Notes under the pieces: generated by a model
The model's database searches: none
The model's input: the letters and a program-made list of their open reading frames with translations, nothing else
What the model was told of the DNA's origin: nothing
Program-made: the position numbers and the translations under genes
NCBI GenBank assembly: GCA_031552145.1
Contig: JAVBMV010000004.1
Span: 178,389 to 242,388, forward strand
Length of the DNA: 64,000 bases
Direction of reading: 5' to 3'
DNA from: JAVBMV01 sp031552145
Lineage (GTDB): Bacteria; Myxococcota; Myxococcia; Myxococcales; UBA5297
Shown here: one piece after another, positions 1-10,695 of the stretch
Layout of the letters: each line of letters begins with the position of its first letter
How positions within the stretch are numbered: position 1 is the stretch's first letter

Positions 1-829
1 TGCGAAAACCGGCGCTCGCCTTGTCACAGACGCAGAGCGGCAGCGCCGGTGGGCAGGTGCACTCTCCCTCGAGTGCGCGGAAAGCCTCCTTCACGCGCCG
101 ATCCTCCAGGGAATGAAAGCTGATGATCGCCGCGCGCCCGCCACGGTGCAGGAGAGAGGGCAGCGCCTCGAGCGCGCGGGAGAGTTCTCCCAACTCATCG
201 TTCACCGCGATCCTCAGCGCCTGAAAAGTACGCGTGGCGGGATGAATACGCTTCGGCCACGCCTTGCGCGGGATCGCCCGTTCGACGGCACGCGCCAGCT
301 CCAAGGTGCGTGTGGGACTCGAAGGGAGCGCCTTGAGCGCGCGCGCGATGCGGCGCGAGTGAGGCTCCTCTCCGAGCTCGAAGAGCAGGTTCGCCAGCGC
401 CTCCTCGTCCAAGCGCGCGAGCAGCTCCGCCGCGGTTTCGCCTTGGTCGCCCATGCGCATGTCGAGCGGTGCATCGGCCTGAAAGGAGAAGCCGCGCGCC
501 TCCTCGTCGAGTTGGGGCGAGCTGACGCCCAGATCGAGCAGCAGGCCATCGGCGCCTTCGGCGCCGACCTCGCGCAGGATCGCCCCCGCCTCCGAATACC
601 TGGCGCAGCGCGCCACGAATCGCTCTCCGAAGCGTTCGAGACGAACGATCGCCGCCGCTATTGCGCGTGGGTCGCGGTCGATGCCCACGACACGGGCTCC
701 CTGTGTCAAGAGCAATTCCGAGTGCCCGCCGCCCCCCAGCGTGCCGTCGAGCACGAGAGAACCCTCGCGGGGCGCGAGAAGGGCGACCGCCTCATCGGCC
801 AGCACTGTGAGATGGCGGAACTGCTGCAT
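1..829 (-). CDS. rsmH: 16S rRNA (cytosine-1402-N4)-methyltransferase RsmH (partial, C-terminus off window)
   Basis: RsmH (MraW) methylates N4 of C1402 in 16S rRNA using SAM. The reverse strand from an ATG at 829 reads MQQFRHLTVLADEAVALL, then a SAM-binding loop (LDGTLGGGGHSE) near residue 30 and the family signature ISFHSLEDRRVK near residue 240. About 276 residues are visible; the last few tens lie beyond the left edge. An AGAGG stretch sits just upstream of the ATG. It follows the STAS gene by 16 bases and mraZ before that, the usual start of a division/cell-wall (dcw) cluster, so the genes to the left are probably ftsL, ftsI and mur genes (inference). Confidence 0.93.
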   Translation of the reverse strand, partial: MQQFRHLTVLADEAVALLAPREGSLVLDGTLGGGGHSELLLTQGARVVGIDRDPRAIAAAIVRLERFGERFVARCARYSEAGAILREVGAEGADGLLLDLGVSSPQLDEEARGFSFQADAPLDMRMGDQGETAAELLARLDEEALANLLFELGEEPHSRRIARALKALPSSPTRTLELARAVERAIPRKAWPKRIHPATRTFQALRIAVNDELGELSRALEALPSLLHRGGRAAIISFHSLEDRRVKEAFRALEGECTCPPALPLCVCDKASAGFR

Positions 830-845
830 CCTCTGCCCTCTTACG

Positions 846-1211
846 CTAGGTGCGAACGGTGGTGAGCGCGTGGAGCCGCGCGAAGGCGACGCGCGCCTCG
901 GCCGCCGTGCCATAGGTCTCCAGCTTCCCGTCGACCCCGCCCGCCTTGAAGAGCTCGGCCAAGTAGCCCGAGAGGCCGCAGAGCTTCAGATCACCCTGCG
1001 CGTGCCGCAGCTGGATCGCCTGCTGCACCAGCATGGGGAGGCGCCGATAGTCGGCGTGCTCCACCCGCGTCAGATCGAGCACGATGTAACGCGTCCCCGC
1101 GCCCGAGAGTCTGCCGATCTCGGACTTGAGCGCCGCCATCTCCACATCGCAGAGCGCGCCCTCGCAGGCAAGGGTTGCCACCTGCGGCACCGTTTGCGCG
1201 CGCCTATTCAT
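846..1211 (-). CDS. STAS-domain protein (anti-sigma-factor-antagonist fold) in the mraZ-rsmH interval
   Basis: 121 residues that read as one STAS domain: the IVLDLTRVEHADYRRLPML segment aligns with the strand-helix core of SpoIIAA-like proteins (usual pattern LDLSxVxxIDSSGL). In the canonical family a Ser in the DSSG loop is phosphorylated by a partner kinase; here that position reads DYRRL, with no Ser or Thr. It may bind a partner constitutively or bind a ligand instead (inference). The ATG overlaps the end of mraZ by 8 bases, and rsmH begins 16 bases after its stop, so it is translated within the mraZ operon. A STAS gene here is not part of the standard mraZ-rsmH-ftsL order. Function unknown. 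Confidence 0.8.
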   Translation of the reverse strand: MNRRAQTVPQVATLACEGALCDVEMAALKSEIGRLSGAGTRYIVLDLTRVEHADYRRLPMLVQQAIQLRHAQGDLKLCGLSGYLAELFKAGGVDGKLETYGTAAEARVAFARLHALTTVRT

Positions 1212-1701
1212 TGGAAGACTCCTTCTTAGCCGTTGTCACGTCGACTCCGCCGAGCCGCTGATAGGCGTTGTTCACAGCCTCGCGATGAATCGGGCTCTGC
1301 GCCTCTTCCTGATCGCGCTTCCACGTCTCCGCGTCCCACAGGGCGATGAAGTTCCCCTGCCCCGACCAGATCACGTCCTTCTCCAGGCCGGCATAGGCGC
1401 GCAGATTCTGGGGCACATTGATGCGGCCATGATCGTCGACGTTGAGGTCCACGGCGTTGCCGACGAGGAGGCGCATCAGCTGCTTGAAGCCCGGCTCGAA
1501 AGGGCTATGGGCCATCAGTTTGGCCTCAAATTGTTCCCAGGCTTGAAGCGGATAGATCTGGAGAAAGCGATCGGTCTTGCTGTCGCTGACGGTCACGACG
1601 ACGCGATCGCCCAACGCCGCCAGCTCGTCGCGCAGCCGCGCGGGGACGCTGGTGCGCCCCTTCGTGTCGATCGTCGTTGGATGGCTGCCTCGAAAGGCCA
1701 T
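1204..1701 (-). CDS. mraZ: transcriptional regulator / division protein MraZ
   Basis: 165 residues with the duplicated SpoVT-AbrB-like fold of MraZ: MAFRGSHPTTIDTKGRTSVPARLRDEL at the N-terminus and a second copy around DLNVDDHGRINVPQNL, each with the DxxGR(I/T)xVP signature. MraZ is the first gene of the dcw cluster in most bacteria and represses its own operon in E. coli by binding TGGG direct repeats. Such repeats are visible 75-90 bases upstream (see operator entry). It is followed by the STAS gene with an 8-base overlap. Length is slightly above the E. coli protein (152 aa). Confidence 0.95.
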   Translation of the reverse strand: MAFRGSHPTTIDTKGRTSVPARLRDELAALGDRVVVTVSDSKTDRFLQIYPLQAWEQFEAKLMAHSPFEPGFKQLMRLLVGNAVDLNVDDHGRINVPQNLRAYAGLEKDVIWSGQGNFIALWDAETWKRDQEEAQSPIHREAVNNAYQRLGGVDVTTAKKESSNE

Positions 1702-1766
1702 CGCTGCCCTCTACCGCCTCTTTGCGCCCCGCCAGCCCACTGAACTGACATTTTGGCGCCTTTTCG

Positions 1767-1791
1767 ACCGCTACTTCCCACTTCTTCCCAC
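1767..1791 (-). promoter_or_regulatory. MraZ-box operator upstream of mraZ
   Basis: On the minus strand, two GTGGG pentamers (1787-1791 and 1777-1781) are separated by exactly 5 bases. A degenerate third, GCGGT (1767-1771), keeps the same 10-base period. The E. coli MraZ operator is a set of TGGGN boxes separated by 5 bases, so the spacing and sequence match the known site. It lies 66-90 bases upstream of the mraZ ATG at 1701, consistent with autorepression. No convincing -35/-10 pair could be fixed beside it. Confidence 0.65.
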
Positions 1792-1841
1792 TGGGCGCAG
1801 GGTAGAGGTCGCCTCGGGGGGCTGTCAAGCATCCAACGGGC

Positions 1842-1878
1842 AAAAAAAGAGTGGCCCTCCAGTGTAGGAGAGCCACTC
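1842..1878 (-). terminator. Rho-independent terminator after tsf
   Basis: Reading the minus strand after the tsf stop, a 12-bp stem (GAGTGGCTCTCC pairing with GGAGGGCCACTC, one G-T wobble) with a 6-base loop is followed directly by seven T residues. It ends the rpsB-tsf transcript and separates it from the mraZ operon, which therefore needs its own promoter. Confidence 0.9.
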
Positions 1879-1913
1879 ACATGGTGCAGTCGATCGAGTG
1901 TGAAGCAGCGGCG

Positions 1914-2564
<651 letters not shown>

Positions 2565-2607
2565 TTAAAATTTCCTTTCAAAAAGTGTGGATAGGGGGCC
2601 GGGGGCG

Positions 2608-3594
2608 CTACTCCTTGGCTGCGCCCTCGTCCCCCGCGGAGTCGGCAGCGGCCTCGGTAGCGGGCTCGGCGACGGCGGTCTTGGCGCGCACGATCTCCAC
2701 CTGCGGACCACGGCGCTCTCCGCCGCGTGGCGGACGCCGGTCGCGCCTGTCGCCGCGGTCACTGCGATCGCGGCGCTCCATGCGCTCGCCACGCTCCTCG
2801 CGCTCCACCCTCTCCTCGCCCTTGTCGAGCGCTCGCGCCTGATAGCGGGCCGCGCCCTCGATGCAGGCGTCGGCGATCTTGCCGGCGAAGAGCTTGATGG
2901 AGCGGATCGCGTCGTCGTTGCCCGGGATGACATGATCGACGCCGTCGGGATCGCAGTTGGTGTCGACGACCGCGATGACGGGGATCCCCAGCCTGTTGGC
3001 CTCCTTGATGGCGATCTCCTCGTTCTTCGGATCAATCACGAAGAGCGCGCCGGGGAGGCGCGACATCTCCTTGATGCCGCCGAGGCTCTTCTCGAGCTTC
3101 TCGCGCTCGCGCTCGAGGTTGGCGACCTCCTTCTTGGGAAGGCGCTCGTAGGTGCCATCGCTCTGCATCTTCTCGATGCCCTTGAGCCGATCGATGCCCT
3201 GCTTGATGGTCTTGAAGTTGGTAAGGGTGCCGCCCAGCCAGCGGTTATTGACGAAGTACTGTCCCGCGCGCGCCGACTCCTCGACGATGACGTCCTGCGC
3301 CTGCTTCTTGGTGCCCACGAAGAGCACGTGCCCGCCGCGGCCGACGACGTCGGCGGCGAAGGCATAGGCGCGGCGGAAGAGCCCCACCGTCTTCTGCAGG
3401 TCGATGATGTAGATGCCGTTGCGCGCTCCAAAGATGTAGGGCTTCATCTTCGGGTTCCAGCGGCGCGTCTGGTGACCGAAGTGAACGCCTGCCTCGAGCA
3501 GCGCCTTCATGCTGACCACGGGCGCCGCCTGCATCGTCTGCGCTGGGGGGGGAACTGCGGCCGCCGGCTCCGTCGTCTGGTTCATCTCTTCCAT
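2608..3594 (-). CDS. rpsB: 30S ribosomal protein S2 with long Arg/Glu-rich C-terminal tail
   Basis: S2 core is clear: MKALLEAGVHFGHQTRRWNPKM, VLFVGTKKQAQDVI, FVNNRWLGGTLTNF and IDPKNEEIAIKEAN. The start at 3594 (MEEMNQTTEP) is chosen because a strong Shine-Dalgarno (GGAGGAG, 7 bases away) precedes it; the frame is open further upstream but without a ribosome site. It carries a short Ala/Pro/Gln-rich N-terminal extension of about 30 residues. After the normal S2 end there is a low-complexity charged tail of about 70 residues with repeated ER, DR and RGD motifs, then an acidic Ala/Glu end. Protein is 328 aa against about 240 in E. coli. Cotranscribed with tsf. Confidence 0.96.
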   Translation of the reverse strand: MEEMNQTTEPAAAVPPPAQTMQAAPVVSMKALLEAGVHFGHQTRRWNPKMKPYIFGARNGIYIIDLQKTVGLFRRAYAFAADVVGRGGHVLFVGTKKQAQDVIVEESARAGQYFVNNRWLGGTLTNFKTIKQGIDRLKGIEKMQSDGTYERLPKKEVANLEREREKLEKSLGGIKEMSRLPGALFVIDPKNEEIAIKEANRLGIPVIAVVDTNCDPDGVDHVIPGNDDAIRSIKLFAGKIADACIEGAARYQARALDKGEERVEREERGERMERRDRSDRGDRRDRRPPRGGERRGPQVEIVRAKTAVAEPATEAAADSAGDEGAAKE

Positions 3595-3692
3595 TTTTGT
3601 TTCTCCTCCACCCCCGTCACCTCGGCGACCCACGAGATTTGCTCTCGCACTTGGTGTGCGCCGATCAGGAGGTGTGCGTATTTGTGTGGTTT

Positions 3693-3710
3693 GGCCCCTT
3701 GAGAGGGGCC
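3693..3710 (-). other. leader hairpin in the rpsB 5' untranslated region
   Basis: A perfect 6-bp stem (GGCCCC / GGGGCC, 6-base loop) lies about 100 bases upstream of the rpsB start and just downstream of the proposed promoter. It lacks a following T-run, so it is not a terminator in this reading. rpsB leaders are autoregulated by S2 in several bacteria; a similar role here is only a guess. Confidence 0.35.
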
Positions 3711-3714
3711 GTGC

Positions 3715-3743
3715 TCTGTAACACACGAGGTGACCCGCCGCAA
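3715..3743 (-). promoter_or_regulatory. candidate promoter for rpsB-tsf
   Basis: On the minus strand TTGCGG (3743-3738), a 17-base spacer and TACAGA (3720-3715) form a plausible sigma70-type promoter between the secA stop and rpsB. The resulting leader would be about 115 bases and include the hairpin at 3693-3710. The -10 is weak (3 of 6 consensus positions). Confidence 0.4.
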
Positions 3744-3804
3744 TCCGCATGAGCGGAGCCAGGGCCCCTCCGTCGGCCGGGAGAGCGCTTCGAGCGCCAG
3801 CGCC

Positions 3805-6669
<2,865 letters not shown>

Positions 6670-6745
6670 TCTCGTTGCCTGACTCGGCGGCGACACGCCA
6701 GCCGACCCGAAAGGGGGATATCCGACGAGGGGGAGCTTCTCGCGC

Positions 6746-7657
6746 TCACTCTAGGATGAACTTGCGCGGATTCTCCGGCATGCCGTTGACGCGCACCTCA
6801 TAGTGAAGGTGCGGCCCGGTGGAGCGGCCCGTGTTGCCCACGGAGCCGAGCCGATCGCCGCGCTTGAGGCTCTCGCCCACTTTGCGCTCGATCTCCGCCA
6901 TATGGGCGTAGCGCGTCTTGACGCCGTAGCCGTGGTCGATGACGAGCACCTTACCGTAGCCGCTCTCCACGCCGGAAAAGATGACCGTCCCATCCGCCGG
7001 AGAGCGAATCTCGGCGCCGTGCGCCGCGGCGACGTCGATGCCCTTGTGCATGACCCGGTCGGCCGTAAAGGGATCCATGCGGGAGCCAAAGTCGCTGGTC
7101 ACCCAACCGCGCACAGGCCAGATGGAGGGGGTAGAGGCGAGGAGCGACTTCTGATCCTCGAAGTAAGCCTGCAGTTCCTGCAAACTCGCCTCTTGGCGCT
7201 GCGCCTCGGTCGAGAGGTTGTCCAACTTCGAGCGCATCGCCTGCGGCGTCTCGGGGCCGTTCATCATCGCCCGCGCCGAGGGGCTATCGCGATCGTCGCC
7301 GTCGGGCATCCCGACGGGGCCGATGGCCAAGTTGCGATCGGGATCGGAGAGCAGCGTGATGGAGCGCAGCTTCTGGTCGAACCGCTCTACCCGGTCGAGC
7401 GTCGCGCCGACCTGGGCGATCCGTTCGCGGATGCGCTTCAGATCTGTCCTGAGCTGCACGTTCTCGTCGCGCAGGACCTTATTCTCCGCGACCTCGCCGA
7501 CCACATTGAAGTAGTGAACCGCCGCGACAATGAAGAGGAGGATCGCGCCGCCGAGCACCTGGAGCGCTCGCGGGAAGAGCCACTGCGGCACGCGGTATCG
7601 CCGCGTGGTCGAGGAGCCGTCGGGGACGACAAGGACGGTCAGGTACTTGCGGCTCAC
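6746..7657 (-). CDS. M23-family peptidase (LytM domain) with N-terminal transmembrane helix and coiled coil
   Basis: 303 residues: a short cytoplasmic start, one transmembrane segment near residues 30-50 (LQVLGGAILLFIVAAVHYF), a coiled coil (residues about 55-95 and 140-170), then a LytM/M23 domain. The zinc-site residues are present: HKGIDVA (H and D) and HLHYEV (HxH). Intact ligands suggest an active peptidoglycan DD-endopeptidase facing the periplasm; related proteins can instead activate amidases. Encoded upstream of secA, downstream of the yggS gene. The linker at residues 110-135 is Asp/Ser-rich. Confidence 0.9.
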   Translation of the reverse strand: MSRKYLTVLVVPDGSSTTRRYRVPQWLFPRALQVLGGAILLFIVAAVHYFNVVGEVAENKVLRDENVQLRTDLKRIRERIAQVGATLDRVERFDQKLRSITLLSDPDRNLAIGPVGMPDGDDRDSPSARAMMNGPETPQAMRSKLDNLSTEAQRQEASLQELQAYFEDQKSLLASTPSIWPVRGWVTSDFGSRMDPFTADRVMHKGIDVAAAHGAEIRSPADGTVIFSGVESGYGKVLVIDHGYGVKTRYAHMAEIERKVGESLKRGDRLGSVGNTGRSTGPHLHYEVRVNGMPENPRKFILE

Positions 7658-7786
7658 GCGGACTCCACGGTCAGGGGGCGCTCGACTTCGAACGCCTCGT
7701 TCATTCCGGTGGCACCAGAGCGGTGCGCTGGCCGGACAAGGTACTGCGCCTTGAACGGGCGGCCAGGGCTGGCCGGAAACCGTAAC

Positions 7787-7815
7787 CGCCTACACCCCCG
7801 GGAAAAGCGGGTCAA
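7787..7815 (-). promoter_or_regulatory. weak candidate promoter for the M23 peptidase-secA genes
   Basis: TTGACC (7815-7810), a 17-base spacer and TAGGCG (7792-7787) on the minus strand, in the 207-base gap between the yggS gene and the M23 peptidase gene. The -35 is good and the -10 poor, so this is tentative. Nothing else is recognisable in the gap. Confidence 0.25.
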
Positions 7816-7864
7816 GCAGAGAATTTGCCCAGCGGCCGGATGCGAGAGGCACACACAGCCTCTC

Positions 7865-8536
7865 TCAACGGGGCGACCGCTCTCCGAAGATGGAGCTCCC
7901 CACCCTGACCAGGGTGGAGCCCTCCTCGATGGCCACCTCGAAGTCGCCACTCATCCCCATCGAGAGTTGCGCGAGACCATGCTCCCGGGCGAGGAGCGCC
8001 ACACGTCTGAAATAGGGGCGCACCCGCTCGGGCTCCTCCGCCGGGGGGATCGCCATCAGCCCGATGGGGCAAAGCCCCTCGATCTTCCGGAGCGCATCGA
8101 GAAAGGGCGCGAGCGCCTCGGGCGCGACCCCACCCTTCTGGCTCTCGCCCAGGTTCACCTCGATGAAGAGCTCAATCGACCTGCCCAGGAGCGCGGCGCG
8201 GCGCCCGAGCTCCGCCGCGGCGCCCAGGTCGTCCAAGGCCCCACAGGAGGCCGCGTGCGCCGCCACATACTTCGCCTTATTGCGCTGGAGCGTGCCGATG
8301 AAGTGAAGCTCCAACCCCTCGAGCCCCTTCAGCTCCTCGGCCTTCCTCGCGAGCTCCTGCGCGTAGTTCTCGCCGAAGCGGCGTTGTCCCGCCTCCCATG
8401 CTTCGCGGATCGCCGAGGCGGGAAAACGCTTGGAGACGGCCAGGAGCTCCACCTCGGAGGGGTCCCGGCCAACGCGGCGCGCTGCCTCGGCCATCCGCTC
8501 GCGCACCCGGAGTAGATTCTCGGCGATTTGGCTCAT
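7865..8536 (-). CDS. YggS/PLPBP-family pyridoxal phosphate homeostasis protein
   Basis: 223 residues, single-domain alanine-racemase-like TIM barrel that binds PLP and buffers its cellular level. The PLP-lysine lies in ELLAVSKRFP near residue 38; family motifs FGENYAQE, LHFIGTLQRNK and LSMGMSGDFEVAI are all present. Start chosen at 8536 (MSQIAENLLRVRERM), whose ATG overlaps the maf stop in an ATGA; an in-frame ATG eight codons upstream lies inside maf. Cotranscribed with maf and the PpiD-like gene. Confidence 0.93.
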   Translation of the reverse strand: MSQIAENLLRVRERMAEAARRVGRDPSEVELLAVSKRFPASAIREAWEAGQRRFGENYAQELARKAEELKGLEGLELHFIGTLQRNKAKYVAAHAASCGALDDLGAAAELGRRAALLGRSIELFIEVNLGESQKGGVAPEALAPFLDALRKIEGLCPIGLMAIPPAEEPERVRPYFRRVALLAREHGLAQLSMGMSGDFEVAIEEGSTLVRVGSSIFGERSPR

Positions 8537-9147
8537 GCGTTCTCGTTCCCCGGCGACCATGGCATCACCAAGCCTACGCGCTCCAGGATTCGAAGCGTCT
8601 CGCCGAGGGGCAGGCCGACCACATTGGAAGCGCTCCCCGTGAGCGCCTCGGCGAAGATCCCTCCGAGGCCCTGCAGCCCATAGGCACCTGCCTTATCCAT
8701 CGGCTCGCCGGTTTCGACATACCAATCCAGCTGGGCGCCGCTGACCGCGAAGAACCGGACGCGCGTCTCTACCACCGCCCCCTCGCCGCCGAGCGGACCA
8801 TCGGCCCAGACACCCGTCAGGACCACATGCTCTCGCCCATTGAGCGCGCCCAGCATCTCCCTGGCCTCACTCGCGCTCGAGGGCTTTCCGAGAATGGCGC
8901 CGTCGAGCGCCACCGCTGTGTCGGCGCCGAGGGTCACGCTACTCTCCAGACGCCCCGCCGCTCCTGCCTTGGCGCGCGCCAGCCGCAGTACATAGGGGCC
9001 GGGCTGCTCGCCGGGCAGCGGGCGCTCGTCCAGCGCGACCGCGCAGAACTCGAGGCGGAGCCCAAGCGCTTGAAGCATGGCGCGCCTCCGCGGTGAAGCG
9101 GAGGCAAGCCTCAGGAGCAGCGCCCGCCCCTCGCCATCGCGCGACAA
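8533..9147 (-). CDS. maf: Maf-family nucleotide pyrophosphatase
   Basis: 204 residues. Maf proteins hydrolyse non-canonical or canonical NTPs to NMP and pyrophosphate and are linked to division arrest. Motifs: LASASPRRRAML at the N-terminus (phosphate-binding SxRR), a DER element, GADTAVALDG and ILGKP in the centre, and GAYGLQGLGG near the C-terminus. It begins one base after the stop of the upstream PpiD-like gene and its own stop overlaps the yggS-family start, so the three genes form a tight operon. Confidence 0.93.
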   Translation of the reverse strand: MSRDGEGRALLLRLASASPRRRAMLQALGLRLEFCAVALDERPLPGEQPGPYVLRLARAKAGAAGRLESSVTLGADTAVALDGAILGKPSSASEAREMLGALNGREHVVLTGVWADGPLGGEGAVVETRVRFFAVSGAQLDWYVETGEPMDKAGAYGLQGLGGIFAEALTGSASNVVGLPLGETLRILERVGLVMPWSPGNENA

Positions 9148-9148
9148 G

Positions 9149-10423
9149 CTACATCCCCAAATCGGTCGGCAGCAGCGGCGCGTTCACCTTGAGCAGCTCG
9201 GGGTTCTTGTAGATAGTCGCGTTCGCCTTCGCCGTCTCGAGGAAACGCTCGAAGAGCTCATTCGACTTCTGCACCTGGGCCGCCCCGCGCAGCTCCTCGA
9301 GCTTGGCGTCGAACTCGGCCATGTCCGCGTGTTCGCGCGACTTCAGCTCCAACACGATGAAGGCACCGTGGAGCTCCGCGACCTTCTCGGGAATGCGCTT
9401 CTGCTCGGAGAGCGTCTGCAGTTCGGCGGAGAGCGCGGCATCGGATCCCAGCTTGGGGATGTACTCAGCGCTGGGAGAGAAGGGGCCGGTGCTCTCCACT
9501 TCCACCTTGCGCTCGGTTCGCTCGGCGCCCTCCGCGCGCGCCGGGAAGAGCTCCGCGAGCTTCTTTCCCGCGCGCAGCTTCACCAGCGCTTCCTCTGCGG
9601 CACCCTTGGCCAACGCCGAGGCGCGCTCCTCTTTCAGCATCTCGGCGGCCAGCTCGCGCTCCACGTCGGGAAGCGTCTTCTTCCCCTCGGGTGTGTCGTA
9701 GCGATGGGAGAGCTCGCCAAAGCGTTTCTCTACTTGCTCCTTCTTATCCTTGAGCATGGCGTCGATCTCGGAGGGCACGGGCTCCTTCACCTTGTCGGTG
9801 TAGAGCTCCGGCGAGAAGCGCACGAAGTCGACATCGAGCTTCTCCTTCTCCTTGACGTAGGCAGCCCGCACCTCGTCATCGGAGACCTTCGCGTCGAAAG
9901 AGAGGCTAGCGGCCAGCTTCTGCACCAAGAGCGAGTCGCGCTGCTCGGCCTCGAAGTCGGTGATCGAGCGACCGAAGGCGCGAGCGACCGTCATCTTGTA
10001 CTGCTGGTGGTCGAAGTAGCCATCCTTGTTCTGGAACGCGGGGATCTTCTTCAGGCTTTCGGCCAGCTCATGCTCGGTGACGGCCAACCCCTCGCGCTTC
10101 GCGGTCTGGCGCAGCAGCTCCGCATCGACCAGCTGTTCGAGCACGATCGAGTGCAGGTTGAGCTGCTGTGCCATGGTCTCGTCGAAGGCCCCTCCCGAGC
10201 GCTGCTGATACTGCTGGAAGGTGTTGGCATAGGCGCGCTGGTACTCTTCCATCGAGATCGAGCGCCCGTTCACATTCGCTGCCTCGGCAGCCTTGGCCGA
10301 GAGGGAGCCCGAGCGGCAGCCCGAAGAAGCCGGGCCGAACTGGAAGACGAAGACGACGATGATGATCCCGAAGAAGACGTAGATGAGAGTCGAGCGGGAG
10401 TTTTTTCTCAGCGTATCCAACAT
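9149..10423 (-). CDS. PpiD/SurA-like periplasmic chaperone lacking a visible parvulin domain
   Basis: 424 residues with one N-terminal transmembrane helix (TLIYVFFGIIIVVFVFQF, residues about 12-30) and a SurA-N/PpiD chaperone domain (VNGRSISMEEYQRAY, LNLHSIVLEQLVDAELLRQTA, about residues 45-200). The rest is helical and charged; the parvulin signature (A-x-HILV and QAGGDLGW-type stretches) is not seen, and the protein is about 200 residues shorter than E. coli PpiD. It is probably an inner-membrane-anchored chaperone for newly exported proteins rather than an isomerase (inference). First gene of the operon with maf and the yggS-family gene, divergent from mreC. Confidence 0.82.
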   Translation of the reverse strand: MLDTLRKNSRSTLIYVFFGIIIVVFVFQFGPASSGCRSGSLSAKAAEAANVNGRSISMEEYQRAYANTFQQYQQRSGGAFDETMAQQLNLHSIVLEQLVDAELLRQTAKREGLAVTEHELAESLKKIPAFQNKDGYFDHQQYKMTVARAFGRSITDFEAEQRDSLLVQKLAASLSFDAKVSDDEVRAAYVKEKEKLDVDFVRFSPELYTDKVKEPVPSEIDAMLKDKKEQVEKRFGELSHRYDTPEGKKTLPDVERELAAEMLKEERASALAKGAAEEALVKLRAGKKLAELFPARAEGAERTERKVEVESTGPFSPSAEYIPKLGSDAALSAELQTLSEQKRIPEKVAELHGAFIVLELKSREHADMAEFDAKLEELRGAAQVQKSNELFERFLETAKANATIYKNPELLKVNAPLLPTDLGM

Positions 10424-10581
10424 CGGAGTGCGGCTCCTTTTTCAATCGGCGCGCCAGCGGCGTGCGGTCCCACCGAACACCCACAGGCGGGCGCAAACCT
10501 ACTCGGCGGAGGTCCGGCACCCTAAGTGAGCCCGGAGCAAAACTGCAAGCGGTTTCGGCGCCGTGAGTAAGATCTCGATTG

Positions 10582-10597
10582 CATTGACAGATCAATG
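10582..10597. promoter_or_regulatory. inverted repeat and possible mreC promoter in the ppiD-like/mreC divergent region
   Basis: A perfect inverted repeat CATTGA-CAGA-TCAATG sits in an A/T-rich island of the 272-base divergent region. It overlaps TTGACA (10584-10589), a full -35 consensus reading toward mreC, but no good -10 follows at 16-18 bases (CCTACC at 17). The repeat could be an operator or fortuitous. Confidence 0.3.
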
Positions 10598-10695
10598 TAA
10601 GCTGGTCCTACCGCATTGCACTCGGCGCAGCGGGCGCCAGGGCGAGCGTGCATGGGCGCAGCGGGACGAGAGCCGGGTCGCCGGTCGGAACAGAC

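Noticed and set aside
3595..3750. 52-residue extension of S2 to an ATG at 3750
   Set aside because: It spans the likely promoter and leader hairpin and lacks a ribosome site, while 3594 has a strong one.
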